Of a stretch of 64,000 bases of DNA, positions 1-11,560 are shown in pieces. Every line of letters starts with the position of its first letter. Position 1 is the stretch's first letter. Origin of the DNA: Stenopsyche tienmushanensis (Eukaryota > Arthropoda > Insecta > Trichoptera > Stenopsychidae); NCBI GenBank assembly GCA_008973525.1, contig WACJ01000335.1, positions 186,001 through 250,000 of the forward strand, in the 5' to 3' direction. Below the pieces are notes generated by a model. It searched no databases. It saw nothing but the letters and a program-made list of their open reading frames with translations, and was not told the DNA's origin. The position numbers were made by a program, and so were the translations under genes.

Positions 1-84
1 TGGGTTAGTTACACATAGTATTTTTAAACGAATCACTATATTGTGTGCGTTTTTTACTATAAAATGTTATTTTTTTAAATTTAG

Positions 85-519
85 ATTGGCTGACGATGCT
101 GAATCTGCAGCGTTCAACAATCAAAGTTTTAGCTTAATAAAATTAAACAATGGGACAATTCTTTATTTACGAGAAGTGAATAAATTTCTTGCCTTAGTAT
201 GCATTTTAAGAGAGGACAATTTTGATAAACAAGGTAATAAATCACTCGATTTTATAATTTGGCAATTTGGGCATATTTGGTAAATAACTCGTATAATTTA
301 ATATTTTCAGGTGTTATAGACTACAATTTTCTTTGTTTCCGAGAGGCCATCACTCGCGTTTTTGAACTGAGGTGTAAAGGACAAGCAGCTTTAGATAATG
401 TAAATTCGGAACACACTGCTGGGGCTCCTAATTCGTCGCCGCCCATATTAATGAACGGCAACGCAGGCTCCAACGAATCCGCCAACAATAGAATGAATTC
501 GTCATCGATCAATTCATGA
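85..519 (+). CDS. RagC: Ras-related GTP-binding protein C/D, C-terminal exons (partial)
   Basis: Two exons, 85-233 and 311-519, joined by a GT-AG intron that splits a Gly codon. The upstream part of the gene lies outside the window. The encoded tail contains the block IIKLNN-type / LYLREVNKFLALVCILRE followed by DYNFLCFREAI, which is the roadblock-like C-terminal domain of RagC/RagD. That domain dimerises with RagA/B and docks on Ragulator at the lysosome to signal amino-acid sufficiency to TORC1. After this domain comes a short Ser/Asn-rich tail ending at TGA 517-519, typical of the variable end of the family. The GTPase domain cannot be seen, so C versus D cannot be distinguished beyond the fact that insects usually have one such gene. 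Confidence 0.93.
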
Positions 520-667
520 AAGATGCGCGTTGTAAATTAAAATATTTATAATTATCCTCATTTATACTACTATTATTTAACAGTTATATCTTCTAAAGAT
601 TCTCATTATTTTTATATTTAAAACAAATTAACATATCTATATAATTATTTAAATATGTACAAATGGC

Positions 668-673
668 AATAAA
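668..673 (+). terminator. Poly(A) signal of RagC/D
   Basis: AATAAA about 150 bases after the stop codon, in an AT-rich 3' UTR. It is the first canonical signal downstream of the gene. Confidence 0.6.
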
Positions 674-1149
674 ATATATGTTTAATTTTTGTTAAAATGT
701 TTCATTTTTATTCACCTGATTTTGCTATTTGTTATAAAAAACAAATTTATATTAAAAATGTCAATATTGAAATGTCAGCTATTTGAGTTTAAATTGAGTG
801 TTGCAATTATTTAAAAATAATGCATGCAAAATGTTTCGTTTGTGAAAATATTCTGATTTTTAATTTTAAATACTATAAAAATATTTATGATTAAGAAAAT
901 GCATTAAAACAAATAAGGACACATATATGACAAAAAGAAAATTGCACTGTTAAATGTTAATTCGGTTTTTTAATGTAAAATAATTATTTTAATATCATCC
1001 AAAATATTATTTGAATATACAATTATTATTTAAATATATAAGTATTATTTTCAACATATTTTCGACCTTTATTTGATTTAAAATTGTTGTTTATAAAATG
1101 TGTCGCTATTTATATGATGCGCGTTTATTCTGGTGTTAGGACCAAAGCC
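674..1149. other. AT-rich intergenic DNA
   Basis: Very AT-rich sequence with no open frame or repeat that I can support. It probably holds the RagC/D 3' flank. Confidence 0.5.
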
Positions 1150-1276
1150 ATTCAGTAGACGGTGAGTTCTGTCATTGGTGGCTGTCACCTGTTTAGTGTC
1201 TATGCTTTTTTCGCGTCTGAGAGTTTCATCGATTCATTTTTGTGAAAACGAAAGCCGCATAATACGAAGGCAACAG
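1150..1276 (+). promoter_or_regulatory. Candidate promoter and non-coding first exon
   Basis: An arthropod-type initiator (ATTCAGT) near 1151 opens a locally less AT-rich stretch. The stretch ends in a good donor site, CAG followed by GTAACT, at about 1275-1282; a second donor-like GTGAGT lies near 1161. There is no conserved coding frame. It could be a remote 5' UTR exon of Lipin or of an unseen transcript. This is inference from signals alone. Confidence 0.25.
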
Positions 1277-2385
1277 GTAACTATAAATGCAATTTTTCGC
1301 CATTTATTAGTCATGATTTTGATTAAAATCCACGCGCGAACGTTCGTTTATGACAGGAGTTAAATCGATACTTTGTCTCGGAAATAATCGACCTGTCAGT
1401 TTAAATTTGTGAATAAATGGCACGATTATTCGCACTGATTTAACACACGACAAAGTTATTCTCCTATAGGGAGGTGTGTCCGTTTGAAAATATCCACGTA
1501 TTTTTATAATCATGACGAGGGTGATCGATCTTGAATAGGTGACATTAATAATGTTGTCCAATGGGTCAAAGGTGTATTTAATCTGTCAATATAAGAACAT
1601 ATTGACTCTTAGATTGTATTATTAAAAGAGACAATAACGTTGATTGTGTATTATTTTTTATTATTCAAGTGGGCGTATTCAAAATAAATATTATTGTATT
1701 TTAAATAACGAAGCTACATATCACACAATCTTCAGGTTGGAATCTTATATGAAATCGTTTAAAATTCATTAAAGAATTAATTGCTCGATAAAGTAATGAT
1801 GCTTAATTGAGAATTTATATCGAAAAAAAGCGCAAGCTAAATAATCATTATTTCTCAGTATAGATAATGCTGATTTAATTTGAATGCCATGAAAATTCAA
1901 TATTTCATTATCTTCGCGTGTTGAGCAATTTTATTGAGTTGAGTGCACTCTTGGCGTTTCTCAACACATCTTATTTTGACATGCCGTAATGACTTATCCT
2001 AATTTCGTATTGCAAATTCTGTTAATCTGTATGGACATTCTATAATATAAGCTAAATGCTTTTATTGATTGAATGGATTCAGTTTGTTAAATCAATAAGT
2101 CCTCCCAAATTTTAACCATTTGAAAGCCGAGCGGTGAAATATTATTTTGAAAAGATATGTCGAAATATATTAGGAGGACCCGAAAGTATTCGAATATTTA
2201 GCAAAAAAAGTTCAAATTTATTAAAAACAAAAATCTTATATACATCATTACAAAATATAACATCGCTTTAGTGGTCCTTTGATCTATTTTTGTTAAAAAA
2301 TTCGGCTTAGATGCAAAACTACTAATTGTCGATAATAAACTTGTGTAGTTACAGCTTCTTCAGAGCAATGGTGGACACATCATGG
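1277..2385. other. Intergenic DNA, nothing recognised
   Basis: AT-rich. Only short chance open frames are present, and I see no transposon ends. Confidence 0.4.
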
Positions 2386-2387
2386 TG

Positions 2388-2965
2388 TAATACCTCAGGA
2401 TTATGGAATCCATTCCCGAGTTAAAATTTCGATTCCGGGATTTCGGGATTGCATTAGACCATCCCGGGATCAGTCCCAAAATTTTCAATAGTTTAAGAAA
2501 TTACATTGATAAATTTGATCAATAAGTCGGGATCTGATTTTGGAATCCAGGCTCCACACTCGTTGGAGATATCGTCATCAGATATTTAAATGCTAGTTAA
2601 ATATTTAAGTAAAATTCCTTCCTGCTGAGACACGTACTAAAACTCGCAAAATTTCCGATTTCCTGACAAATTATTTATTTCCGTCGCTGTAGATGAATAC
2701 TTATATACTATAATACTATGGTGTGAATCGTAATTATATTACGGAGGAATACAAAAATTCTGAACCCCGTATCTATCATATTTCATATCAATATTCCCAT
2801 TATTAGAGTCGATGTGTAGTAAATACATCACCGGTAGGAAAATGTTAATATGTATAACAATTTGAAAAACATATATGTACTGTATACATGTATACATAGA
2901 TTAGACAGTTACTGCTCCTAGGCGTCGCCTTAGCTCGCCAATAAGTAGTTGTTAACTCCTCAAAT
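2388..2965 (+). repeat. CCCGGGAT-ended dispersed repeat, copy 1
   Basis: This copy shares long stretches with copies near 5110, 21185, 28045, 31412 and 40292. Family landmarks in order are an outer end rich in ATCCCGGGAT, a block with TTATTTATTTCCGTCGCTG, a block with GTATTCCTCCGTAATAT (reverse sense), CATCACCGGTAGG, and an inner CTAGGCGTCGCC followed by the complement of CAGTGGCGTAACTA. No coding capacity. It is probably a non-autonomous DNA transposon, possibly hAT-like. Confidence 0.75.
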
Positions 2966-3469
2966 GTTTTCAGCCGTGGATCTGACTCAATCAGGGATTT
3001 TACACAGGACACAATGCTCTCAAAATGTTCGAATACTTTCTGGTCCCCCTATTATTTTGATTTATAGCGACCCTTAAATTATGACAAACATGAGAATTCC
3101 ATTACGAATGTATTACATTCTTAAATGTGCTTACACCATCATATTTATATAACAGCCACGAGCTGTCCATTGCAGAACTAGTCTTCTCAATCTCCATCCA
3201 ATTCAAACATTCCCTTTGTATTTTGTATTCGAATTAGTTTTGCCTTAATAATCGAGGGCCATTTTATCCAACAAAGCAAAATCGTAGAAGAAGACAATAG
3301 AAGAATAGTGTTATTGATGCAATATTCTGGTAACCAAGTCAAACTTTGTTTTTGCGATATCCATATTGTTTCTTCTCTTTGTTTGTCATATATATGTACA
3401 TCCATGATAGATTTAATGTCTCATGTCATTTTGGATCTACATATTCCATATTTTACTACCATACAAATG

Positions 3470-3725
3470 GGAGTCAACCAGAAAGTAAGGTTACAATTTT
3501 GACGATGGTGTAAGCATTCTGGACAACCATCTCGCATACAACTTCTTGTAATCAAGTTTTACGGATACAATATCATAAAGGAGACTTTAAGAAATGCCAG
3601 GAGATTCTTCCTGAGGTTAGTCAAGCATCATACGGCGGTCATTTCGCACTTGTTCTTCAATTTTTTGTACATGTTCGTCAGAAGTTACTGATGATCTCTC
3701 AGTATCAGTATGGTCTTTTCTAAAC
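3470..3725 (-). pseudogene. mariner-type transposase remnant, N-terminal helix-turn-helix part
   Basis: Read on the minus strand, about 3725 down to 3510 gives a broken reading with SDEHVQKIEEQVRNDRR, then an LDYKKLYARWLSRML block. This matches the second helix-turn-helix of mariner transposases (normally ...KLGMKKVCARWVPRLLT). The sequence then jumps to a mariner-like terminal repeat (CAACCAGAAAGTAAGG) at about 3475-3490. The catalytic DDD domain is missing and stops interrupt the frame. A dead, internally deleted copy. Confidence 0.7.
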
Positions 3726-3829
3726 AACCTTCGTAATATATTGCTTTTCTAATTCTTTAGACCCAGTTATACCATGTCATTGTCGATATGATCGTTCTAC
3801 CCAAAACTGACGCTGATTGATGCTTTACC

Positions 3830-3995
3830 GTGCATGTCCATGACTTCCGATTGAATCTCATGGATTCAGCGTCTGAGATTTGATTTCAAACGTCTCAATG
3901 CGAATTATATCGCGAATATTCACGGTCCATGTTTCATCAGCATAAACCAATACCGACCTTATCAACATTGTATAAATTTATGATCTAAGATCTCG
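3830..3995 (-). pseudogene. Non-LTR retrotransposon reverse-transcriptase fragment
   Basis: The minus strand encodes LIRSVLVYADETWTVN, then RDIIRIETFEIKS. This is the thumb/post-RT motif of LINE polymerases (usually R..LLYG.ETW.....D..R.E.FE.K). About 45 codons survive before a stop. No other part of the element is adjacent. Confidence 0.65.
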
Positions 3996-4769
3996 CCGAT
4001 AGTATTTTCTACGTATTTTTTACATTCCATAGTAAAACCGATAAATTATTTTAATTACATTATATAGAATGTTTTTCCGTCTCTTTGTTCGATTCAAATT
4101 TAGAATATAATTTATAAAGACTTTTTCACTATAATTACGGTAAAATTTATGCAATTTGTGGTCCACACACATACGATATAGTTTTTGGGTGAACTTTTCT
4201 CGCTTCAATAAATTGACTAAATGCTAATATTACATCTTATTATGATTGTTTAAATTCTGATTTGCAGATGAATATTTAACGCGGTCCCGATTGATATATG
4301 GCAGAATCCTGGCGCCGGTGGCGTAATTCTTATCGATCTTCTTCGTGGCTTTCGCTCCAGACCTTTTCGCCAGTATATCGCTCCTCTTCTCTCGCCCATA
4401 TCACATTAAATTATAGATTCTGCGTAGGCCTCCGAGTAGAATAACAAGCCATTGTCACGTGCGACAAAACAAATTCAAAATAGACGCCCATTAGTCGAGG
4501 ATCGCACCTTGAAAGTGGAAAAAAATATTTATCTCAGTGGGGGAATTCCAAAAATGCGAAATAATTTCGCATAAACAAAGGCGACGATCGACGCTTAACC
4601 CTTTTAATGCCGAACGAAAAACTGTAACCGAGCGTGGAATGGTTATCCAATACTTGTTGAAAATCATTAGAAAAATGGAGAAATCAGTTTTCTTTTTTAG
4701 TAGTTCGGTTTTCTTTAGATATTCCCATAAGTTTTCATTCAAAACATTTTTTCTTGAGCTTTATTGAAC

Positions 4770-5045
4770 TTTTCTTATACAAAATAATTGTAACATTATC
4801 TTCCAACTTCTTCCACCGTTCTTTTAAATCACACACGTAAAATCCAGCACGTTTCGACTGAAAAAACTCTGAAAGGACCGCTTAAAACCCTTCTATAAAA
4901 CTGAAATCGTATGGTAAGTATTGCAAGTGTGGTGGGTGCATTAAGACGACCCAGCCAAGATCCCAAAGTTTTTCATGCGTCAAATTCACAAGATAAAACC
5001 GGCATCTTTCGATGCAATGCTACAGTACACCTCTGCCAAAACTGT
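4770..5045 (-). pseudogene. mariner transposase remnant, C-terminal part
   Basis: On the minus strand a frame-shifted reading gives THEKLWDLGWVVLMHPPH, then after a shift FFQSKRAGFY and ERWKKLEDN. These match the third-Asp region and the C-terminus of mariner transposase (LGWEVL.HPPYSPDLAPSD; FF.SK...FY...I..LP.RWQK). It cannot be the missing half of the 3470-3725 copy, because its order on the strand is wrong. Confidence 0.65.
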
Positions 5046-5099
5046 CTGACCGTGTGGTGATACATCCAAGCAAATTATTCCTTTTGAATCCCACCATAC

Positions 5100-5600
5100 A
5101 CACAATGTTTGATCCCGGAATCCCGGACACGATGAAGGCTACTAAATCGAGATATTCACGCCGAAATCTGGACGCTTGGAAACAGTGGCGTAACTACTAA
5201 TTGGCGAGCTTAGGCGACGTCTAGGGGCAGTAACTGTCTAATCTATGTATACATATATACAGTACATATATGTTTTTCAAATTTTTATACATATTAACAT
5301 TTTCCTACCGGTGATGTATTTACTACACATTGACTCTAATAATGGGAATATCGATATGAAATATAATAGATACGGGCTTCAGAATATTTGTATTCCTCCG
5401 TAATATAATTAAGAATCACATTAAAGTATTATAGTATATAAGTATTCATCTGCAGCGATGGAAATAAATAATTTGTTTGGGAAATCGGGAATTTTGCGAG
5501 TTTTAGTACGTGTCTCAGCAGAAAGGAATTTTACTTAGATATTTAACTAGCATTTAAATATTTGATGACGATTACTCCAACGTGAGTCCATACACCCAGG
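5100..5600 (-). repeat. CCCGGGAT-ended dispersed repeat, copy 2 (inverted)
   Basis: Same family as copy 1, in opposite orientation. The order is GATCCCGGAATCCCGG, the GAAGGCTACTAAATCGAGA block, CAGTGGCGTAACTACTAATT, GGCGACGTCTAGGGGC, the CACCGGTAGG complement, then the block that pairs with 2580-2700. With copy 1 it forms a large inverted pair around 2-5 kb of mariner and LINE debris. Confidence 0.75.
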
Positions 5601-5815
5601 TCACCCAATAGATTTCGCCGATAGACTTTTGAACCTTTATTTGCTAAACTTCATTCTCTATTCAGTCGATGACACTAGTTAAGATCTTACACACCTCTTT
5701 CGACTGCACTTAGACTTGGACTCCCTGTCGTAATTGTGTATTAAATTACTCATTTAAAGTATACGTATCTATTAAATAAGACTTTCGTTTATCACTCTAT
5801 GAATAGTTTAGGCAT
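5601..5815. other. Intergenic DNA, nothing recognised
   Basis: Short unassigned stretch between two repeats. Confidence 0.3.
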
Positions 5816-5817
5816 CA

Positions 5818-5906
5818 TTGCGTACACGATGATATATCGAAGCTGGCACTTCTCGCGAGTGCTTACAGCGATGGTATATCGACGTCCGGCGCTAAGAGGG
5901 TTAAAT
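5818..5906 (-). repeat. Short hairpin repeat with TTAA-type end
   Basis: Two imperfect inverted arms, GATGATATATCGAAGC and a complement carrying CGATGGTATATCGACG, flank a spacer with TCTCGCGAG. The outer side reads TTTAACCCTCTTAGCGCCGG, a TTAA plus CCC start like piggyBac-type ends. Related hairpins lie near 36095 and 43047. Confidence 0.55.
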
Positions 5907-7128
5907 ATTATTGGTCTTCTGAGAACCCTACGATTGTTTACTATGCAAGATACGCAAAAAATACCAAGCAGGGAAGCGTGCCAAGTTTTTGGCGCAAACT
6001 CCCTCAATGAGATCCATACAATCAACATAGCATAAATCTTGTGGCGCTTTGATGAACGGCTCTTCATTTTAAGCACCTCTATCAATAATCGATTATGCAA
6101 CATCTGATGATGGTGTTTTGTGATTCTTCGTCCGATTTCGTTGATGATGCGTTAAATTCATTTTTAGACGCAGATTCCGTTCAAAGTCTACAAAGTAGTC
6201 ATTTTTTTTATTACACGGCCCTCTTCATAAGCCACAGAGCAATTGATATCGCATAATTGTATAAATGTCTTTGATTTGAGAAGAGTTTGGTTACTACGAA
6301 GCACGTGGCAGTTGCTAGCGTACTAATCAATATTCGTTGCCCGGTAGCTTCGCATTTATAAATGCTTTTAGTTTATTAATAAAATTCCCGGATCCCGAGA
6401 CTTCTATGATATGATCAGGATAGTAACGTATTTTTAATAATCATCATCGTCCCTCTTCCACATGATTGATTATTTGTATCATTGATTCTAAGACATATCA
6501 TCGAAAAAAATCAGGATGCTCTCTTTTGTTTGGTCATATTGAAGTTGTTTTATATATTGTGCAATCTATTTTTCTTGTGGGGTTTTAAATTACGAACTAA
6601 TTCCATGGTTTGAAGCTCTTTTGGCAAAACAACAGCAGTTCGGCTTCCAACAGGGCTATAGATTATATTTTTGCGTGCAACATTGTCTGCAAATGTGTTC
6701 ATACTCCCGACTGCTGCCCCGCCTGGCTCGGCTGCCAATCTATTGATTTTGTCCACGAAGTTGGATAATAAAATTGGAGATGGCGAATACAATCCAGGGT
6801 GGATGTGGAAGATCCGCAATTTGACGCAGTTCATCCTTACGCAACTAATGGACGTAAGATTCTTCCCGTAGTAAATACATTCATGCACGTTCATAGTTCG
6901 TATCTTATTGGAATAAGGAATATTTTCAGATTACATCATCAATACTAGCCAGATTAAACCTATTGAATATTACTTAATTAATTAAGATTGGGTTTAAATT
7001 ATCTTTTCTACAGCTGAAATGATTTGCTTCAATTCTTCAAATAATTAGCTTACGTTGGATATTCAGCAATATGATTACGATGACATTTAAGAATCTAAGA
7101 ACATGTAATACCTCCCTTAAAACTTCTT
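5907..7128. other. Intergenic DNA with unrecognised open frames
   Basis: Around 6550-6894 both strands stay open for about 65-115 codons. The minus-strand frame has no family resemblance that I can name. A short acidic reading also starts at 6104. These may be decayed transposon coding DNA, but nothing is diagnostic. Confidence 0.3.
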
Positions 7129-7204
7129 TTGACCCTTTGATCAGTGAGTCAATTTTTATAGCGCACACTTCACACATGTGCGGGCATACTCATCAAAAGG
7201 TTGA
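7129..7204. mobile_element. 68-bp mini-element of the TTAA/CCCTTTGAT family
   Basis: Identical TTGA tetranucleotides (7129-7132 and 7201-7204) flank terminal inverted repeats CCCTTTGATCAGTGAG and, on the other strand, CCTTTTGATGAGTATG. This is the end sequence of the larger TTAA family seen at 9501, 11561 and 25971. TTGA looks like a mutated or variant TTAA target. Confidence 0.65.
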
Positions 7205-7483
7205 GAATCATACATGTCTTCACTCTACTGCTTGTCAGGAAAAAAAGGACAAGAACCCCTATTCTCCAGATATGCATTTTTAGTCAAATCAACATGACCA
7301 TCTTAAGAAGTTTTCCGCTGCTTTCCGTGAAAAACTGCTCAATCTTTAAAAAAAACACCCACACTTGCACCCACAAAGCGCCAATCTATACATTCACCTA
7401 AGTGACCTGCTGGTTGTTTACAAATAAAGATAAAAGTTTATGCTGCTTTCAATATCGAGTGCATGAGGGGGTGAATGTACGAG
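7205..7483. other. Intergenic DNA, nothing recognised
   Basis: No supported feature. Confidence 0.3.
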
Positions 7484-8105
7484 AGTTATCCAGAAAGTAA
7501 GATTACAACATCTATGCAGAATCGAAGAATGCTTTTATTTAATTGAAATTCACAGGATACTTCAAAAATATATCAAAACTCTTATTGATTTTATCGAAAA
7601 GCAACGTAACTGGCGGTTAAGTTTCTAGATAGACAGCCTCTCTGGGTGCGTTCACTATCGGTTCGTAGAAGAGGTCCGCATATGAAGAAAACTTCTTGAT
7701 TTATACGACAAATCGGAGGATCAAGTCGATCCGCGGCCAAGATCACCGGTCGGACCGCGTGACTTAATTGCGTCTTTGAAGACTCATTTTTTTCCAATCT
7801 TTTTCAGCATTTTTTCCTCCGCGTTACACACCCAAAATTCGCTTGAATTACGCACGTTATTTCATTTCGCACACAACTTCTTGTAGCCAAGTTTTTCCGA
7901 CATAATATCTTGCTCTTGCACTTGTTCTTCATTTTTTTGCACAAGTTCGTCAGAAATGCCTGATGATCTCCCACTCCTTGCTTCGTTATCTGTAAGGCCT
8001 TCTCATAACAACCTAATCCACTTCGTGACATATTGTCGACTCATCACATCACTACCGTAAATTTCCACGAGCTTCCGACGGTAATGTTCTGCAAAGTCAA
8101 AAAAT
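7484..8105 (-). pseudogene. mariner-like transposase remnant with helix-turn-helix
   Basis: Minus strand from about 8100 reads DFAEHYRRKLVEIYGSDVM, then VTKWIRLL, a stop, EGLTDNEARSGRSSGISDEL and VQK. This is the N-terminal HTH of mariner transposases (paired-like HTH, then the RSGRPS linker). LGYKKLCAK follows near 7870. The lower edge carries a mariner-type terminal repeat (TATCCAGAAAGTAAG) at about 7488-7503. The DDD core is deleted and stops are present. The best preserved mariner N-terminus in the window. Confidence 0.75.
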
Positions 8106-9500
8106 GAATGACCGCGCGGATCTCACATTGACGGGATGTGCCGGGAGCGCGCGACTATCTCTCCATCGGAAAAATTTACTGTGACTGAACAAAATGGCCG
8201 ACAAACACGCGAAAAAACTGACCATTAACCTAGCAAAAAAATATTAAAACGTTTATAATAAATATCGATTTCGTACATTAAATCGTCTTTGGATTTGTAC
8301 ATTTTTTCCAGTGAGACTTGACGAATAAGGCTTTCATAAATTTGTTTTTCGGTAATATCTACGAGATGAAATAATATCTATATCTCGAAAGACGTCGGAA
8401 TTTATGCCTGTATCGATTTCATTTTTAAACGTCTCCCTGGCTATCTTTAAATATCCCAGGAGCTGGAAAGGACCTTTCTATTGGGCTTTCAGCTTTTTTT
8501 ATGCTTGCCTATGTTTTCTAAGAATATGCCAGTCTTTGCTTTGTTTAAATTTATCAACCTACCCTCTTTATTATTCGTACTCCCTCGTTATATAAAATTA
8601 GCTCAGACGCAATATTTTAAAATTTGGAATGTATATATTTTACAATGTGTAGATAAAAGTCACTTTAAACTACATCTGATCAAAATTGTGGATGGGGCAA
8701 TTATTCGAATAGTAATTTATGAATTTTATGCATTGCAATAGTTGTAAATCAGCGGATCGGTTTGATGGAATAATAACATTTTCCTCGCCAAATGCAAGCC
8801 TTTTATGTTGATTTCTTCATTCATTTGCTGCAAAAAATGAGATATCATTTATCATCGATCGTTTTCTCTTTTTAAAGATAGTTGATGAAAATGATCACAA
8901 AAAACGGTGACCTTCTTTGCAGATGGAATCGCATTGCCTTTTTTGGTGCTGATTGACTTGGTGAAATCCATTGTTAAGACTGTTCTTTGGTCTATGGTCT
9001 ATTTAATCTATCATTTTCCAATGTTATTTGTTTTTGAGAATATAAATAAATTTATCGATTCTTAGCTATCAAGTCAGATCAGAGTGAAATAAAAGGACCA
9101 AGAAGAAGACAAATTGGGCCACACATTCAACTCATTCTTATTCATTTCCATATCTGATTCGAGATGTTAAGCTCTTTAAAATGTGTGGTCAATATTGATA
9201 TTAAATTAGCTGACAATGAATTCATATATGACTGAATTTAAAGGTCAAGATGTGATCATATATGTTGCGTAGGGCGGGGCACCCCAGGGTGATCGATCTC
9301 GTCTCGGTATATACTCTGCCCCCAGACTATCGAAGAGGCCCGTAAGGTGGAATAGGATGGTCAGATGAAAATAAAGAAAGTTGATTTTTTCATGTGCCAG
9401 GAAAAATGACCGCAATCCAGACCTTTCTTCTATTTATCTGCGTGCGTTAAGGGAAGCTATTAATCCGGCCAAATACGTCTAAGACACAATACGTATACAA
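8106..9500. other. Intergenic DNA, nothing recognised
   Basis: AT-rich sequence with chance open frames of up to 86 codons (8481-8741), none with recognisable motifs. Confidence 0.35.
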
Positions 9501-9700
9501 TTAACCCTTTGATTAGTGAGATAATTTTAAATTACAGCTTAACGTCCACATAAATCCATTTTTCTCCCAGGAACGCGCAGCGTGAACGAAGCTTGAATAT
9601 CAATAAATGAACCTTAACACTGTTGATAGCACACAATATTCGTTCATTTCTTATCGAAAACATAAAAATAACACACGCGTGCCTTCAAAAATACGCATTT
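9501..9700 (+). mobile_element. TTAA-family (piggyBac-like) non-autonomous element, copy 1
   Basis: Begins TTAA then CCCTTTGATTAGTGAG. It carries the family core: ACATAAATCCATTTTTCTC, CGCGCAGCGTGAA, then AATAAATGAACCTTAACACT and GTTGATAGCACACAATATTC. The far end is not clear. The core recurs about a dozen times in the window, always on this strand. Confidence 0.7.
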
Positions 9701-9889
9701 GTTGAAGTTTGAAATCGATAAATTTCGAAGCTATGCGTTTTGTTTTAAAGCATTTTTTTTTATTTCATAAAGAGTCCGTATCGAGGTATTTTGGATAAAA
9801 TAGGAAATAAATCATCAACAACTTTGGAAAATAATTTGGAACTGTGTAAATCATATCGCATCTGCTATCGCTGAATTTATTCTGGTTTA

Positions 9890-10350
9890 GATTTTTGAAA
9901 AAATTGATTTAATTTTTTTTTGCATTTTTCCAATGTTTCCACTTTTAAAAATACATTATCCAAAGGAATTTCCAAAATTCCAACTATTTACGGAGCTATA
10001 GCTTTTTTAGTGACGCGGCAACTTAGTCATGGTCCTATCATAATGAATTCTTTTAACGCGTTTTTCTTGAAACTACTTGGTAGTTTCTACTAACACGGTT
10101 GACATCATATCTCAAGTTTTATTGAATTAATTTACTACAAACTGATTATTTTTTTAATTTTTTTAATTGATTTATTGTTTTCCTGTTTTATATTAACTTT
10201 TTTTGTGCGATTTTGGATACATTTTATATAACTGTTTTCAAGTTATGCGGTTTTTGAAATTCATGAAACGCATCTTCACTTTTTCTACGTAAGTCATAGT
10301 TTTTTTGTGCGATTTTCTGCGGAACACATCTACCGCACAAAATAGTTTAA
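9890..10350. repeat. Decayed relative of the TA-flanked element at 36913
   Basis: Shares TTTTTGTGCGATTTT, AAGTTATGCGGTTTTT and CATCTACCGCACAAAA with the element at 36913-37313 (TATGCGATTTTT, AAGTTATGCGGTTTTT, TATCTATCGCATGAAA), in the same order. Ends are too eroded to place. Confidence 0.5.
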
Positions 10351-11560
10351 GTGTTAAATGATTTCTAAAGACTTCGACACTATTTTATTTTTGAGATTAA
10401 TAACAAAATATCTATTTGTGTTGCTTCTTCAGACAAAAATATACGAAAATCATCGTTTTTTCAACTTGAAATATTTATTTTTGAACCAATTATTTTAAAA
10501 ACTTGTGCACTATACTGTACGCTTTAAAACAATTATTATTTTACTTAATTAACATTAATACAAAATAAGTTATGAGAATTTTTGCGAAAGCAGTGCGAAA
10601 TAAAAAATCACCCGATTTCAACGGGACGTGTTCGGACATAGTGTGCGTGCTTAAACAGAAGCATTGCGCCTTGAAAGGATTAACATCATTATGGTCGTCT
10701 CGATTCTAATGATTTATCTATGATAACCGAATTATTTTACATACATTAGAATAGCTAATGTACAATATATACGCGATTGGGATACGTTGAACCCTTCATA
10801 CGTCATCGGTTGTCCTTGCTGAGTTTTTGAGCATTCGATGGATCCCATATCTATGTTGACCTCTAGAAATAGGCAATGAACCGTGGAAACGTGGTCGATA
10901 TACAGGATAGCCCGGTGTTATCTCGTTGCGGGCAGACAGACGTCCGCACTCGCAGCCTTGTGGCGCGATATCGAACCTTGCACTCTGAAAGCTAACGCAA
11001 TCAAGGTAGAGTGGAGTAAGACAGAGTGGCGCGAGTGGCGCGAAGTGACGCAGACTGACGCGGGATGACGCACACGGACGCTTACGATTGGTCGCTCGAA
11101 GCGCGCGAGCCTCGCGCCATCCCCCCACCGTCGGGAAAGCCCTCACGTGTTTTCTGGGGAGACTCTCTCAAACCGGTGCTCTCTCAATGACCCACTGGGA
11201 TGCCCAAAATCATCCGATAGTGGTTCGATATAGTTATGCCAATCGCCACATCATCAAATTATAGCTCGATGCGTTTTATCGCCTATAAAAGATATCAAAT
11301 ATCTTATTTTTCAGATTTATTTTCGTAAATACGCCGCTTTTAAATCGAACGATACTTGAAACCTCTTACGCACTCAATGCAATAAGCCATTTATTTATAT
11401 GATACAAATGCCTACTTACATTTTTATTGCTAAGAGTAAATCCGCGTATATATAAACTCATTATTAGGTAAAGAGCTCGAAATCCCGTATCTATGAATGT
11501 ATATAGTAATATTTATTTTTCACAGGAAAATAAACGGCAAACAGGCGACGCAATCCATAC
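10351..11560. other. Intergenic DNA with a GC-richer patch
   Basis: 10860-11160 is clearly richer in G+C than its surroundings and has short near-repeats of GTGGCGCGA / GTGACGCAG. It is open on the minus strand for 116 codons (10796-11146), but the composition is Arg/Ala/Pro-rich, as expected from GC content, and no domain is visible. It could be a decayed SINE or LTR fragment. Confidence 0.3.

Noticed and set aside
10796..11146. 116-codon minus-strand frame in a GC-richer patch
   Set aside because: Composition-driven residues and no recognisable motif. Could be a SINE, but A and B boxes could not be placed.
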